The notes under the pieces are model-generated. The model made no database searches and was not told where the DNA came from. It worked only from the letters and a program-made list of their open reading frames with translations. Position numbers and translations under genes: made by a program. From UBA4971 sp900019985 (GTDB lineage: Bacteria > Bacillota > SHA-98 > UBA4971), in assembly GCA_050949175.1 (NCBI GenBank), contig JBMNFG010000010.1, forward strand, positions 248,001 to 312,000: 64,000 nucleotides of DNA, read 5' to 3'. Shown piece after piece: positions 7,440-15,842 of this stretch. The first letter of the stretch is position 1. Each line of letters opens with the position of its first letter.

Positions 7440-7474
7440 TCTTTTTGCCTCTGAATGAAGGATGAGTTGTCTGT

Positions 7475-8452
7475 TCACGTCAGGAAAGACGGTGCTACAT
7501 AAGGCAGGAAGTACAAAGCCAGCGTGACTGCAAGAAGATCTCCGGAACCGCCGGGACTGATGCCGAGAGAGGTAAACTCCTTATCCATAAGAAGAATGCT
7601 ACATCTTCCGTCTTCAGTGAGCATGCCGCCTTGCGATAAAGCCAGCCTTGCTCGCGGTTTTACAACGTCTTCCAGGGTTTCAACAGACGATCTATGAACC
7701 ACGCAGGTATCGTCCAGATTAGCCATTATCGAGATCAGAGAGTGTACCATGGCATCGTTCAGTGAAAGGCCGCACTTGAGGGTTTTCTCCAGTGCAGGTA
7801 ATCCGTGGTGAAAGACTGTAGGAAACCCTGCTTCAGCCTCGCCTCTTGCCCCTGTTAACCCGTGCATCATGTAGATACGCTCTCCGTTAGAAAGATGCCG
7901 AGGATCGGCTTTGACACGTCTTAAGCCAAGAAGGTCTCGCTCGACTATTCCGCAGGTTATGGCCTGTACTGTCCGGGTTGTTTGAAACCTGTCAGGTACT
8001 CCGCCGCCGGCAATGATGTACCCGGTAGATGCAGCTATCAACCCTAGACTGAATATTGCCCCTTTATGGGTATTCACGCCTCCGGTAGCCTCGTACATTC
8101 TAGCTTCCGCTTGAACCCCGATCGACCTCACCTTGTCCAGTAACCCGTGCACCGGTCCTGTATGGCCCATTCCTACCTCTGCCATGGCAGCAAAACTCGG
8201 ACCTATTGCAATAGCACTCCTGACAAGAGTCAGATAGTCCATGTCATCATGTGCACCAGAGCTAGTCATATCAACCAGCCCGGGCGCAGGTGTGCAAGAT
8301 GCCTCGAGAATCAGGGCGAGAAGCAATACTTCGCCTATCCTTTGAGCCTCAGGCGAGATCTGTTCATAGTAGGTCTTCGCGCCTTGCCAGCTTAACTTCG
8401 CGGATTCCTTTGACAAGGATAGTATCTCTGCCTGATAAGAGCTCACGGCCAT
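7475..8452 (-). CDS. mdcB: MdcB, triphosphoribosyl-dephospho-CoA synthase
   Basis: MdcB/CitG joins ATP and dephospho-CoA to make the precursor of the prosthetic group of malonate decarboxylase ACP. Family signatures seen: PAPGLVDMTSSGAHDDMDYLT, GGVNTHKGAIFSLG, MHGLTGARGEAEAGFPTV and ISPGGSGDLLAVTLALYFL. It ends the malonate operon. The frame is open to 8467, far into mdcG; ATG at 8452 has a GGGGAG site, but typical lengths (about 290) favour a start nearer 8365, where no ATG is in frame, so the start is uncertain. It is distinct from the decayed CitG-like gene at 5.4-6.2 kb. Confidence 0.92.
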   Translation of the reverse strand: MAVSSYQAEILSLSKESAKLSWQGAKTYYEQISPEAQRIGEVLLLALILEASCTPAPGLVDMTSSGAHDDMDYLTLVRSAIAIGPSFAAMAEVGMGHTGPVHGLLDKVRSIGVQAEARMYEATGGVNTHKGAIFSLGLIAASTGYIIAGGGVPDRFQTTRTVQAITCGIVERDLLGLRRVKADPRHLSNGERIYMMHGLTGARGEAEAGFPTVFHHGLPALEKTLKCGLSLNDAMVHSLISIMANLDDTCVVHRSSVETLEDVVKPRARLALSQGGMLTEDGRCSILLMDKEFTSLGISPGGSGDLLAVTLALYFLPYVAPSFLT

Positions 8453-9149
8453 TAACTCCCCACCCACCTTTTAGCTGAACTTCTACATCTATTCGTACGG
8501 CGAAGCTCTTCTCAAGTGCGTCAGCCAACTCAACGATGCGAGAGACTTCGTCTATGGAAACTCGTGCTACAACAACGTCTAGGTCAGAAATGCCGTCAGT
8601 GTACGGCAGCCCTGTATATATCTCCAGAGCACCCGAACCCCATACCCCAAACGCAATCTCCTCCCGCACTCTCTCTTTCATGACAGACAGTGCAGCTAAC
8701 GCCGGGGTCCTTGGCACAACAGGAAGCCTTGCAACCTCCTGTGGAGTAATCCGCTTTGAAACAAATCGACGGTGAAGGACACACGGAATCCTTATCCTTC
8801 TTGATTCAGGCATAAACGGAATGACGAAGCCTACTGCAACGAAACCATCCATCGTACAGTCGCCGTATATCTCACGTGCAGAATCCATATCGCCATCGGT
8901 GAACCTTCTGACAATGCCGGGAAGGTGGACTCCGTTGCACCCATGTTCAAGCACGTGCTTGCAGTAGCGCCTGGCAGAAGGTGAAGGCCATGAGTCGACC
9001 TTCAGCAGACTCTTTATATCCCAAACGTACTGCGATAAATGCTTTCGGCCTTCCGGGGAGATTTCCACCAGGTCGTGCCTGGTAAACTCATTGGATATCC
9101 CAACTTCTTGCAGAGGGTTCACCTCCTCTTCGTATATGCCGGATCCCAT
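8364..9149 (-). CDS. mdcG: MdcG, phosphoribosyl-dephospho-CoA transferase (holo-ACP synthase)
   Basis: MdcG attaches the 2'-(5''-phosphoribosyl)-3'-dephospho-CoA group to a serine of the decarboxylase acyl carrier protein. The 261-residue frame has RHDLVEI near the N-terminus and the nucleotidyltransferase-like motif GVWGSGALEIYTGLP..SDLD, with the catalytic Asp pair of SDLD. It overlaps the preceding ligase gene by 31 bases and mdcB downstream, consistent with a tightly coupled operon. Confidence 0.92.
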   Translation of the reverse strand: MGSGIYEEEVNPLQEVGISNEFTRHDLVEISPEGRKHLSQYVWDIKSLLKVDSWPSPSARRYCKHVLEHGCNGVHLPGIVRRFTDGDMDSAREIYGDCTMDGFVAVGFVIPFMPESRRIRIPCVLHRRFVSKRITPQEVARLPVVPRTPALAALSVMKERVREEIAFGVWGSGALEIYTGLPYTDGISDLDVVVARVSIDEVSRIVELADALEKSFAVRIDVEVQLKGGWGVNGRELLSGRDTILVKGIREVKLARREDLL

Positions 9150-10258
9150 ACCTTCTCTGTCTCATATTTAACCTGCGCTTCACTGAGAACATCGAAAAGC
9201 CTAGTCTTCTCCGGGCCCTCGATGAGAGCAGTAATACTTGGCTCAACGCCTGACGACGCGCTTTCACATACAGACAGAGACAGCTTCAAAAGAGTCCTCT
9301 CCGACTTGACCTTAACGTCCGGGGCGCATTTCACAATCCTCGCTTTTGTCCTCAAAATCGTTCTTGCGACTCTGTGCACCACCTCAGCATTGGGTAGAGG
9401 TGATTCGAGGACACATACTTCAAAATCAGGATACGTCCTCACGCGCCTGTAAGTTATGATTCTACCTTCTTTGTTCAGGACATGTCCTTTGGAACTGACA
9501 GGGAAGGAATCTGACATCGGAAGTCCGCCTACTACAAGCTCGCAATACTCTCCTCCTGCAGGAGACTTCACAAGTGAAATATCATCCCTCAGCGGGACTC
9601 CGTCCATAGTAAGCCACCCGAACTCCTGACACCCGTAGAGATCATGGACTCTCGCACCCAAAAGCTCCTCTGCAACCGGAATAAGCTCAAGATCCATTGG
9701 AGTCCCTGCGACAAATATGGAGGTCACAGCAGGAAGGTGCCCGCCAATACCCAGCTTTTTTGCATCCTCCAAAGCATATCTAATGAATGTTGATTCCCCG
9801 ACGATGAAGTCAGGCTTGTTTTCCAGAACCGCGAGAAGAAAAGCATCCCTCGTTGAACGTTGGAGAAAGCCGACGCTAATCCCCAGTTTTTGAAGGGCCT
9901 CCCACGGAAACACCAAGACCAAGGGGGGATATGTGAACAATGCCTTTGCGCCGCGCTTGATTCCCGCTCGCTCAAATGCAAGCAAGGATGCCTTGATTCT
10001 GTCGGGGATCTCACTTGAGGTGACACCGACTACGTTTTGAAAGGCAGTGGAACCTGTGGTAAACGATATATACGCATAATTCAACGGAGTATGGACTTCT
10101 TCGATAACGTGGGCAGCGGTCGGTCCGTTTGCCCCTTTATCAACCAGGGTTCTCCTGGGCATTTCTTGAATGGTAGGAGCCTGGCCGGCAGTGGCTACGC
10201 CGGCTCTCAGTATTTCAAGGACCTGCTCCAGCTCAAACTCAGGGCGTAAATCCATCAT
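9119..10258 (-). CDS. PaaK/LuxE-type adenylating ligase, proposed acetate:ACP ligase of malonate decarboxylase
   Basis: The protein looks like a short ANL-superfamily adenylating enzyme: a P-loop-like YISFTTGSTAFQ, the nucleotide-site segment VHDLYGCQEFGWLTMDG, and VAGTPMD as in PaaK relatives. In Malonomonas rubra the malonate enzyme is started by an ATP-dependent acetate:HS-ACP ligase (MadH). From its position between mdcE and mdcG, this gene probably fills that role, making acetyl-ACP. That is inference, since MadH, as I recall, resembles other ligases. A start at 10258 (ATG ATG GAT) is chosen because GGAGGGGAGG directly precedes it; the longer frame to 10345 would extend deep into mdcE. 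About 379 residues. Confidence 0.7.
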   Translation of the reverse strand: MMDLRPEFELEQVLEILRAGVATAGQAPTIQEMPRRTLVDKGANGPTAAHVIEEVHTPLNYAYISFTTGSTAFQNVVGVTSSEIPDRIKASLLAFERAGIKRGAKALFTYPPLVLVFPWEALQKLGISVGFLQRSTRDAFLLAVLENKPDFIVGESTFIRYALEDAKKLGIGGHLPAVTSIFVAGTPMDLELIPVAEELLGARVHDLYGCQEFGWLTMDGVPLRDDISLVKSPAGGEYCELVVGGLPMSDSFPVSSKGHVLNKEGRIITYRRVRTYPDFEVCVLESPLPNAEVVHRVARTILRTKARIVKCAPDVKVKSERTLLKLSLSVCESASSGVEPSITALIEGPEKTRLFDVLSEAQVKYETEKVWDPAYTKRR

Positions 10259-11138
10259 CCTCCCCTCCAAGCCAGCTGGAAAGTGCCAGATTAAACTCCT
10301 CTTCCATGAGCTCGATGACTTTCTCCGAGGTCTTTCTACCACCACGCTTAATACCTGACATCAGCCTGGACCAGGGACCTACTTTGTCATATTCGCCCGC
10401 TGCTTTCAGCCTTCGGATCTCATCTATTTGAGCCTTTACACGTGGCCGCATGTCTGCAACTGACTCTATGATTTCATCAACCCCACCCAGGTTATAGAAG
10501 TGTGAGACTCCTGACGCAAACACCGGATTGCCCTCTGAAAGCTCTTCCAGAAGCATAATATTGATCTTCGTTACCCTGGCAATACCCACCAGCGGCATTA
10601 CATGGACCATAGTCCCGAACTCGTCAGAAAGTGCGAGGATCCTGTCTGCCTGAAGGCCGTGACAGAGGAACCCCCCGCTTATAGCTCTCCCAACAACCAT
10701 TGCAACAATGGGATGGCCTGCTCTTCTTGCTTCTGCTGAAGCCAGCTGGTATGCACCTGTCGATTTGTAAATGCCTATGATTTCCTCAACTTTACCGGGG
10801 CTCATTCCCGGGGTATCGACTACCAGAATGATAGGCCTTTTCTCTGCTAGAGGCTTGTCTTTATCTGCTTTAATAGTCAAGTAGACGGCATGGGCCATCT
10901 TGAAGCCTTCTTCAAGCCCCATGAGGCCTGCATAAACCATTCTGAAACGAGGGTTTGCAATCCCTGCGTCATTTGCAATAACAGTCACTGTCTCCCCTGA
11001 CAGAGTGGCACTTCCCACCACCGCTGATTCCGCCCATTCAGGGTCAAGGGTCTCTCCTCCACAGAGGTTCTCTTCGAAAGAGCCTTCGTCAACTATGTAA
11101 TCAATCGCATCGCGTCCCCTGCCAAAGAAGTTAATCAT
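10239..11138 (-). CDS. mdcE: Malonate decarboxylase gamma subunit (MdcE/MadD-type carboxyltransferase)
   Basis: With MdcD it forms the carboxyltransferase that moves the carboxyl group of malonyl-ACP, in this biotin-type system onto the biotin carrier. Crotonase-like signatures: VVDTPGMSPGKVEEIIGIY, VGRAISGGFLCHGLQADRILAL, MVHVMPLVGIARV. The start is the ATG at 11138 (MINFFGRGRDAIDY), which overlaps the mdcD stop in ATGATTAA and has GGGAGGGTTGGAG upstream; a frame open to 11231 would overlap mdcD by 100 bases. Confidence 0.92.
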   Translation of the reverse strand: MINFFGRGRDAIDYIVDEGSFEENLCGGETLDPEWAESAVVGSATLSGETVTVIANDAGIANPRFRMVYAGLMGLEEGFKMAHAVYLTIKADKDKPLAEKRPIILVVDTPGMSPGKVEEIIGIYKSTGAYQLASAEARRAGHPIVAMVVGRAISGGFLCHGLQADRILALSDEFGTMVHVMPLVGIARVTKINIMLLEELSEGNPVFASGVSHFYNLGGVDEIIESVADMRPRVKAQIDEIRRLKAAGEYDKVGPWSRLMSGIKRGGRKTSEKVIELMEEEFNLALSSWLGGEDDGFTP

Positions 11139-12111
11139 TATCTCCAACCCTCCCCCTGGGCCAGCGCCGGGCATTTGCCTCAAATTCTGAGACATTGGAA
11201 TCCCAGAGATACTCAATGTCTTCGTTACCAAACTGCCTCCAGAGATCCCAGGAGTCCTGGATTCTGTCGTTTGCAGCCAGGTCTACAAGGCGCATCTGTT
11301 CCAGCACCATCTCTCCGGTGCCTATGATCCTTTTAGACGCTATCTTTTCAATGGGCCAACTTGCAACTTCGGCAACTTTTTCCCTAAATGCCTTCATTGT
11401 GTCTTCTACAATGAAATCCGCATCACGTGTGATGAACCTATGCCTACCTCCGGTTGTCCGCCATACCAAAGCCCGGTTGGCAGCATCAAATTCCTCAGTC
11501 CCCACCACTTCTTCGATAACTCCGGGCCCTGTCAAGCCCAGCCTTCCTACATCACTCATGATGAGCACATCGACAGACGCTGCTACAAAGCCCATTCCTC
11601 CGAAGCAGCCTACAGTGCCTCCGACAATTCCAATAATAGGCACTTTGCCTCTTGCTGCCTGGAATGCATCCATCACCTCAGAATGAGCCAAGAGGCCTGC
11701 GTTGGCTTCTTGAAGCCTTACTCCGCCTGTGTCAAAGGAAATCACTACTGCAACCCGGCCTCTGCTTTCAGAGGATTTGCTTCGTGACTCCAAAATCTCT
11801 TGTCCGCGCAAGGCAAGGCGGATGGCCATAACCATTTTCGTGCCGTGGGCTTCACCGACGCCTCCGCCTAAGAACTTGCTTTCTTGAGACACGACGACGG
11901 CGGGAGCTTTACCCACCGTTCCTAAACCTACAACTACCCCGTCATCAAACTGGGGGGTCTGGCCCATAGGAGGTAGATGGGGACTCGTCAATTTCAGCCT
12001 GGGACCTAACAGTTCAGTGAAACTTTCCGGATTACAGATGGCATACGCTCTTTCTCTCGCATTGAGTCTTGAAAAAGGCTGGTTCTGCAGCAGATTCCAT
12101 CTATCGTCCAT
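11131..12111 (-). CDS. mdcD: Malonate decarboxylase beta subunit (MdcD/MadC-type)
   Basis: This carboxyltransferase/decarboxylase subunit has the crotonase-fold features GGGVGEAHGTKMVMAIRLAL, VVISFDTGGVRLQEANAG, IIGIVGGTVGCFGGMGFVA and LGLTGPGVIEEVVGTEEFD. The start at 12111 (MDDRWNLLQNQPF) is chosen because GGAGGTGG lies about 9 bases upstream; the frame is open to 12177 but without a site. About 326 residues. It overlaps mdcE by 8 bases and lies just after mdcC. Confidence 0.92.
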   Translation of the reverse strand: MDDRWNLLQNQPFSRLNARERAYAICNPESFTELLGPRLKLTSPHLPPMGQTPQFDDGVVVGLGTVGKAPAVVVSQESKFLGGGVGEAHGTKMVMAIRLALRGQEILESRSKSSESRGRVAVVISFDTGGVRLQEANAGLLAHSEVMDAFQAARGKVPIIGIVGGTVGCFGGMGFVAASVDVLIMSDVGRLGLTGPGVIEEVVGTEEFDAANRALVWRTTGGRHRFITRDADFIVEDTMKAFREKVAEVASWPIEKIASKRIIGTGEMVLEQMRLVDLAANDRIQDSWDLWRQFGNEDIEYLWDSNVSEFEANARRWPRGRVGDND

Positions 12112-12133
12112 ACGCAATAGCCACCTCCATGTA

Positions 12134-12466
12134 TTACCCGGATTTCTCTCGCGACATTTCTTTTGCCAGTTGCGCAAGTCTCAGCTTGACTACTGCCGGG
12201 GTGGCTCCGTCATCATTTATCCAGATTTCGCATGCACGCACTTTATGGGTGGCCATAAACTCATCGATAACCATCTGCCAGACGCTTCCAAACCCTACAG
12301 CACTGGTAGTAACGTGGAACTTAGTAACACCGGGCTCATGCGGCATTGGCTCTGCCAGAATCTCGAGGTCCCCGGACATTACATGTCCGATATGGATATA
12401 CTCCCAGTCACGTTTACCTTTTTCAGCCGGTCCTAGATATTCAAATTCTAAACGTTCCAGAGCCAC
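12134..12466 (-). CDS. mdcC: MdcC, malonate decarboxylase acyl carrier protein (delta subunit)
   Basis: MdcC carries the phosphoribosyl-dephospho-CoA arm to which acetyl and malonyl groups are bound as thioesters. The 110-residue frame has HVMSGDLEILAEP, whose serine is the usual attachment site, then VGFGSVWQMVIDEF and INDDGATPAVVKLRLAQL. The start is GTG with GGGGGA upstream. Confidence 0.93.
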   Translation of the reverse strand: MALERLEFEYLGPAEKGKRDWEYIHIGHVMSGDLEILAEPMPHEPGVTKFHVTTSAVGFGSVWQMVIDEFMATHKVRACEIWINDDGATPAVVKLRLAQLAKEMSREKSG

Positions 12467-12502
12467 GGCAATCCCCCTTCTCGGTGCGCATACCTGTCTG
12501 TT

Positions 12503-14185
12503 CTACCATTCCCTGAACCTGTCCGGAGGACGGTAAAGCCCGCCTGACCATTCCACCAAGTCTCTTATGGAGCGAGCTGCAAGAAGTGAAGTGTTTGCCT
12601 CTCCAACATCGATACCTAGATCTTCCGGAGTCTGGACTATTCCTTTACGTCTCAGCTCCAGAGTTTTCTTGGGATCAGCCTCTCTGCCCAACTCTGTGTA
12701 CCCTGCTACAGCTTTGATAGCAGATTCTCGCTCCTCTAGCGAAGTACACTTAAGAAGGTGGGCTATTCCTTCCTCAGTAACCAGGTGTGTAACGGCATCG
12801 CCGTATACCATAATGGGTGGAATCGCAAAACCTGCTTCCTCCATAAGTGTCCATGCGTCCAGACGATGGACAAAGCTTGGAACAAGTCCTGCCCCAAAGG
12901 TCTCCACCATCTGAATGACTAATTTCTTTCCGCGCGGAACCGGCCCGATGAGCGAACTCGTTACAACGCTTTCTTTACCTGCCTTAAGCCAACTGGGAGA
13001 AGAGTGCCGCCTCCCCGGCGGATCGCATCCCATGTTCGGTGCACCGCCAAACCCTGCAATCCTGCCTGCAACCGCAGCAGAGCTGTTGCCGTACTTGTCA
13101 ACCTGCAGAGTCGACCCTACAAAAGCATCAATGGCATAATGGCCCGCTACCTGACACATAGCCCTGTTTGACCTCATGCTTCCGTCAGGTCCTATAAAGA
13201 ACACATCCGGACGGCTTGCCATGTAGTCTTCCATCCCTACTTCGGAACCGAATGAGTGGATGGACTCAACAAACCCGGTTTCAATAGCAGGAATAAGGCT
13301 GGGATGCGGATTCACAGCCCAATGGGAGCAGACCTTGCCCTTAAGACCGAGGCTTTCTCCAAAGGTAGGAAGGAGCAATTCGATTGCGCAAGTCCCAAAG
13401 CCTATTCCGTGGTTTAAGGACTTTACTTCATATTCTTTGTAGATGCCCTTAATCACCATCATGGCCATGAGGACGTGCACATCTGTTATAAGCGCAGGAT
13501 CCCTTGTGAAGAGAGGCTCAGTGTAGCAAGGCCTGCCCACCGGGACAAGAAAATCTACCCACTCAGCGGGAATATCAACCCGTGGCAACTTATCTATGAC
13601 CCTCTCAACCTGTGCCACGACAATTCCCTGTCTGAACTTGGTGGCTTCAACAATCGTAGGTGTATCCTCCGTGTTCGGCCCGGTATACAGATTGCCGGCC
13701 CCGTCCGCATAAATCGCGGTAATCAGCGCTACGTCCGGAGTAAGGTCAACGAAATAGCGGCCGAACAGTTCAAGGTAGGTGTGGATCTCCCCGATCTTCA
13801 TCTTACCTTCCTCCACCATCCGGGCCACTCTTGTACTCTGAGGAGCTGAGTATGAGAAATCGGCAAGCCGGGCTATTCCACGCTCAAAGATCTCACAGTG
13901 GGATGGTAGAGCAATGACTGACTGCACCATGTGAAGATCATTCACTCGATCCACGTCTACTCTGCATAAACACTCTGCCAGAAAGTCAGCTTGTTTTTGG
14001 TTATTTCCCTCAAGAGCTACCCTGTCACCCGGCCGAATCACAGCCTCTAACAGGGATACGCACTCATTAGGATTCACCACCTTGCTGCCTGGCTCAGATA
14101 CAAACTGTTGTGCCTGACGCAGCCTCTTCTGAAATTCTTCCTGCCTTCGTGTCCAGTCAGTCCTTCTCGAAGCCCTGTTTTCCAT
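12503..14185 (-). CDS. mdcA: MdcA, malonate decarboxylase alpha subunit (acetyl-ACP:malonate transferase)
   Basis: MdcA exchanges acetyl for malonyl on the carrier protein, giving malonyl-ACP and free acetate. The 560 residues match the family (about 550). Recognisable parts are VALEGNNQKQADFLAECL, VQSVIALPSHCEIFERGIA, ITAIYADGAGNLYTGPNTEDTP and MGCDPPGRRHSSPSWLKAGKE, all strongly conserved in MdcA. It precedes mdcC. Confidence 0.95.
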   Translation of the reverse strand: MENRASRRTDWTRRQEEFQKRLRQAQQFVSEPGSKVVNPNECVSLLEAVIRPGDRVALEGNNQKQADFLAECLCRVDVDRVNDLHMVQSVIALPSHCEIFERGIARLADFSYSAPQSTRVARMVEEGKMKIGEIHTYLELFGRYFVDLTPDVALITAIYADGAGNLYTGPNTEDTPTIVEATKFRQGIVVAQVERVIDKLPRVDIPAEWVDFLVPVGRPCYTEPLFTRDPALITDVHVLMAMMVIKGIYKEYEVKSLNHGIGFGTCAIELLLPTFGESLGLKGKVCSHWAVNPHPSLIPAIETGFVESIHSFGSEVGMEDYMASRPDVFFIGPDGSMRSNRAMCQVAGHYAIDAFVGSTLQVDKYGNSSAAVAGRIAGFGGAPNMGCDPPGRRHSSPSWLKAGKESVVTSSLIGPVPRGKKLVIQMVETFGAGLVPSFVHRLDAWTLMEEAGFAIPPIMVYGDAVTHLVTEEGIAHLLKCTSLEERESAIKAVAGYTELGREADPKKTLELRRKGIVQTPEDLGIDVGEANTSLLAARSIRDLVEWSGGLYRPPDRFREW

Positions 14186-14199
14186 ATTCTCAAGTCCCT

Positions 14200-14463
14200 C
14201 TATAGTTCTTCTAAGGTCATAAGGAGATCTCCGACTTTAACCATGTCCCCTGTAGTTGCATGGATCTCCACTACTTTTCCCTTCTTAGGTGCGAGTATCT
14301 GGTTTTGCATTTTCATAGCTTCGATAAACGCTACTTCCTGTCTTTCCTCAACAACATCTCCTACCCCGGGTAGGTCCGTATTTTTCATAGGGTGTTTACC
14401 GGGATGTATGGTAACCTGCCCGGGCAGCTTCGCTCTGATTTCAACCAAGTTTCCGTTTGCCAT
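14200..14463 (-). CDS. Biotin carrier protein of malonate decarboxylase (MadF-like)
   Basis: This 87-residue biotinyl-domain protein carries the carboxybiotin between the carboxyltransferase and the membrane pump. The biotinylation motif is EAMKMQ with the lysine near residue 51, and the second half VVEIHATTGDMVKVGDLLMTL is the symmetric lobe. The start ATG follows AGGAGGTG by 8 bases. Its presence shows that this is the membrane-linked (Mad) rather than the soluble (Mdc) version of the enzyme. Confidence 0.93.
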   Translation of the reverse strand: MANGNLVEIRAKLPGQVTIHPGKHPMKNTDLPGVGDVVEERQEVAFIEAMKMQNQILAPKKGKVVEIHATTGDMVKVGDLLMTLEEL

Positions 14464-14503
14464 ATAAAACTACACCTCCTAGAGATTCGTAACAGCTGGC
14501 TAA

Positions 14504-15622
14504 CTAACCAAGTAAGGCTAAGAAGCATCCTGCTGCAACCGCTGTTCCGATTACGCCTGCGACATTCGGGCCCATCGCATGCATAAGCAGGAAGTTTTCA
14601 GGGTTCGCCCTTTGCCCCTCAACCTGACACACTCGCGCAGCCATGGGGACTGCTGACACTCCGGCTGCACCGATAATCGGGTTTATCTTGCCTCCGCTCA
14701 ATATGTAAAAAAGCTTTCCCAGGAGCACGCCACCTGCTGTACTGGCTGCAAATGCGATAGCGCCCAGGGCAATTATTTTAAGGGTTGCAACAGTTAAGAA
14801 CGTTTCAGCACCCATTGTTCCCCCTACTGCTATGGTGAGGAGTATAGTCACTATGTTAACCATTTCACCTTGCGCCGTCTTAAACAAGCGATCCGTCACA
14901 CCTGACTCCCGCAAGAGGTTCCCCAGCATCAAGCAGCCTATAAGCGGGGTAGTATCTGGCAGCAACATACAGGTGACAATCGTTGTAACAATCGGGAATA
15001 GGATTTTCGTAGTCTTCGGTACAGGCTTGGGATACTCCATCACAGTCTCGCGTTCTTTTTGCGTAGTTAGAAGGCGAATAACCGGTGGCTGGATTAAAGG
15101 CACAAGTGACATATACGAATAAGCCGCAACTGCAACAGCTCCTAGCAGGTGAGGAGCAAGCTTTACACTAAGATAAATCGCAGTCGGGCCGTCTGCTCCA
15201 CCGATTATCGCAATAGAAGCTGCCTCTTTAATGCCGAAGCCAAACATATCTGCGAGGAACATAGCAAAAAAGACACCAAATTGCGCCGCTGCTCCCAGCA
15301 GAAAAGTTACAGGCCGGGCAAGCAATGGAGTAAAATCAGTCAGAGCACCTATTCCCAGGAAGATCAAACACGGCAGTATCTCTGTTTCCAGTCCGTATTT
15401 ATAGAAGTAATAAAGAAGTCCCCCTTCATCTGAAATGCCCGCTCCCGGTATATTAGCTAACAAGCACCCAAAGGCTATCCCTACAAGAAGCAGAGGCTCA
15501 AAGCCTTTGACAATAGCCAGGTAAAGGAGGACAAGGGCAACTCCGATCATTATCATGTTTCCTATTGTCAAGCCCATAAGTCCGCCGGAAGCTAAGACTG
15601 ACCCTAGTGTTTTCAAAAACAA
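14504..15622 (-). CDS. Na+-translocating decarboxylase beta subunit (OadB/MadB family)
   Basis: This integral membrane protein decarboxylates carboxybiotin and exports Na+. About 373 residues with many transmembrane segments. Diagnostic stretches: VKGFEPLLLVGIAFGCLLAN, ILPCLIFLGIGALTDF, IIGGADGPTAIYLSVKLAPH (the conserved Asp region) and the C-terminal AARVCQVEGQ..PENFLLMHAMGPNVAG. Start: TTG at 15622 is preferred because GGGGGGA lies 5 bases before it; a GTG at 15643 adds 7 residues but has a weak site. Confidence 0.95.
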   Translation of the reverse strand: MFLKTLGSVLASGGLMGLTIGNMIMIGVALVLLYLAIVKGFEPLLLVGIAFGCLLANIPGAGISDEGGLLYYFYKYGLETEILPCLIFLGIGALTDFTPLLARPVTFLLGAAAQFGVFFAMFLADMFGFGIKEAASIAIIGGADGPTAIYLSVKLAPHLLGAVAVAAYSYMSLVPLIQPPVIRLLTTQKERETVMEYPKPVPKTTKILFPIVTTIVTCMLLPDTTPLIGCLMLGNLLRESGVTDRLFKTAQGEMVNIVTILLTIAVGGTMGAETFLTVATLKIIALGAIAFAASTAGGVLLGKLFYILSGGKINPIIGAAGVSAVPMAARVCQVEGQRANPENFLLMHAMGPNVAGVIGTAVAAGCFLALLG

Positions 15623-15683
15623 CGATATCCCCCCACTTGCCACAAGCTAATGCCCGTTACTCGCCCAGAACACCTACTCAATC

Positions 15684-15800
15684 TCATTCAGACGTAATCG
15701 CACTGAGGGCCATAATCACGAGACAAAGAAGGCCCGTCACCAGGAAGACAATGGAGATTGATACAAGACATACTGTGAGTGTACTAAGTTCGAATCCCAA
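15684..15800 (-). CDS. Very short OadG-like membrane subunit of the Na+ pump
   Basis: A 38-codon gene in the gap between oadB and the M42 peptidase. It starts at TTG with GGGGGTGA four bases upstream and ends at TGA. The protein is one hydrophobic helix (TVCLVSISIVFLVTGLLCLV, then IMALSAI) with a short FELST head and TSE tail, the pattern of the N-terminal membrane segment of OadG-type gamma subunits (V-F-x-x-x-x-L-L-x-L-V-I). OadG proteins hold the carboxyltransferase to the pump. The soluble C-terminal part of longer OadG proteins is missing. Position directly before oadB supports the reading. Confidence 0.7.
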   Translation of the reverse strand: MGFELSTLTVCLVSISIVFLVTGLLCLVIMALSAITSE

Positions 15801-15842
15801 AACCTCACCCCCACTGCGTTTACCAACTGAAAACCATGAACG

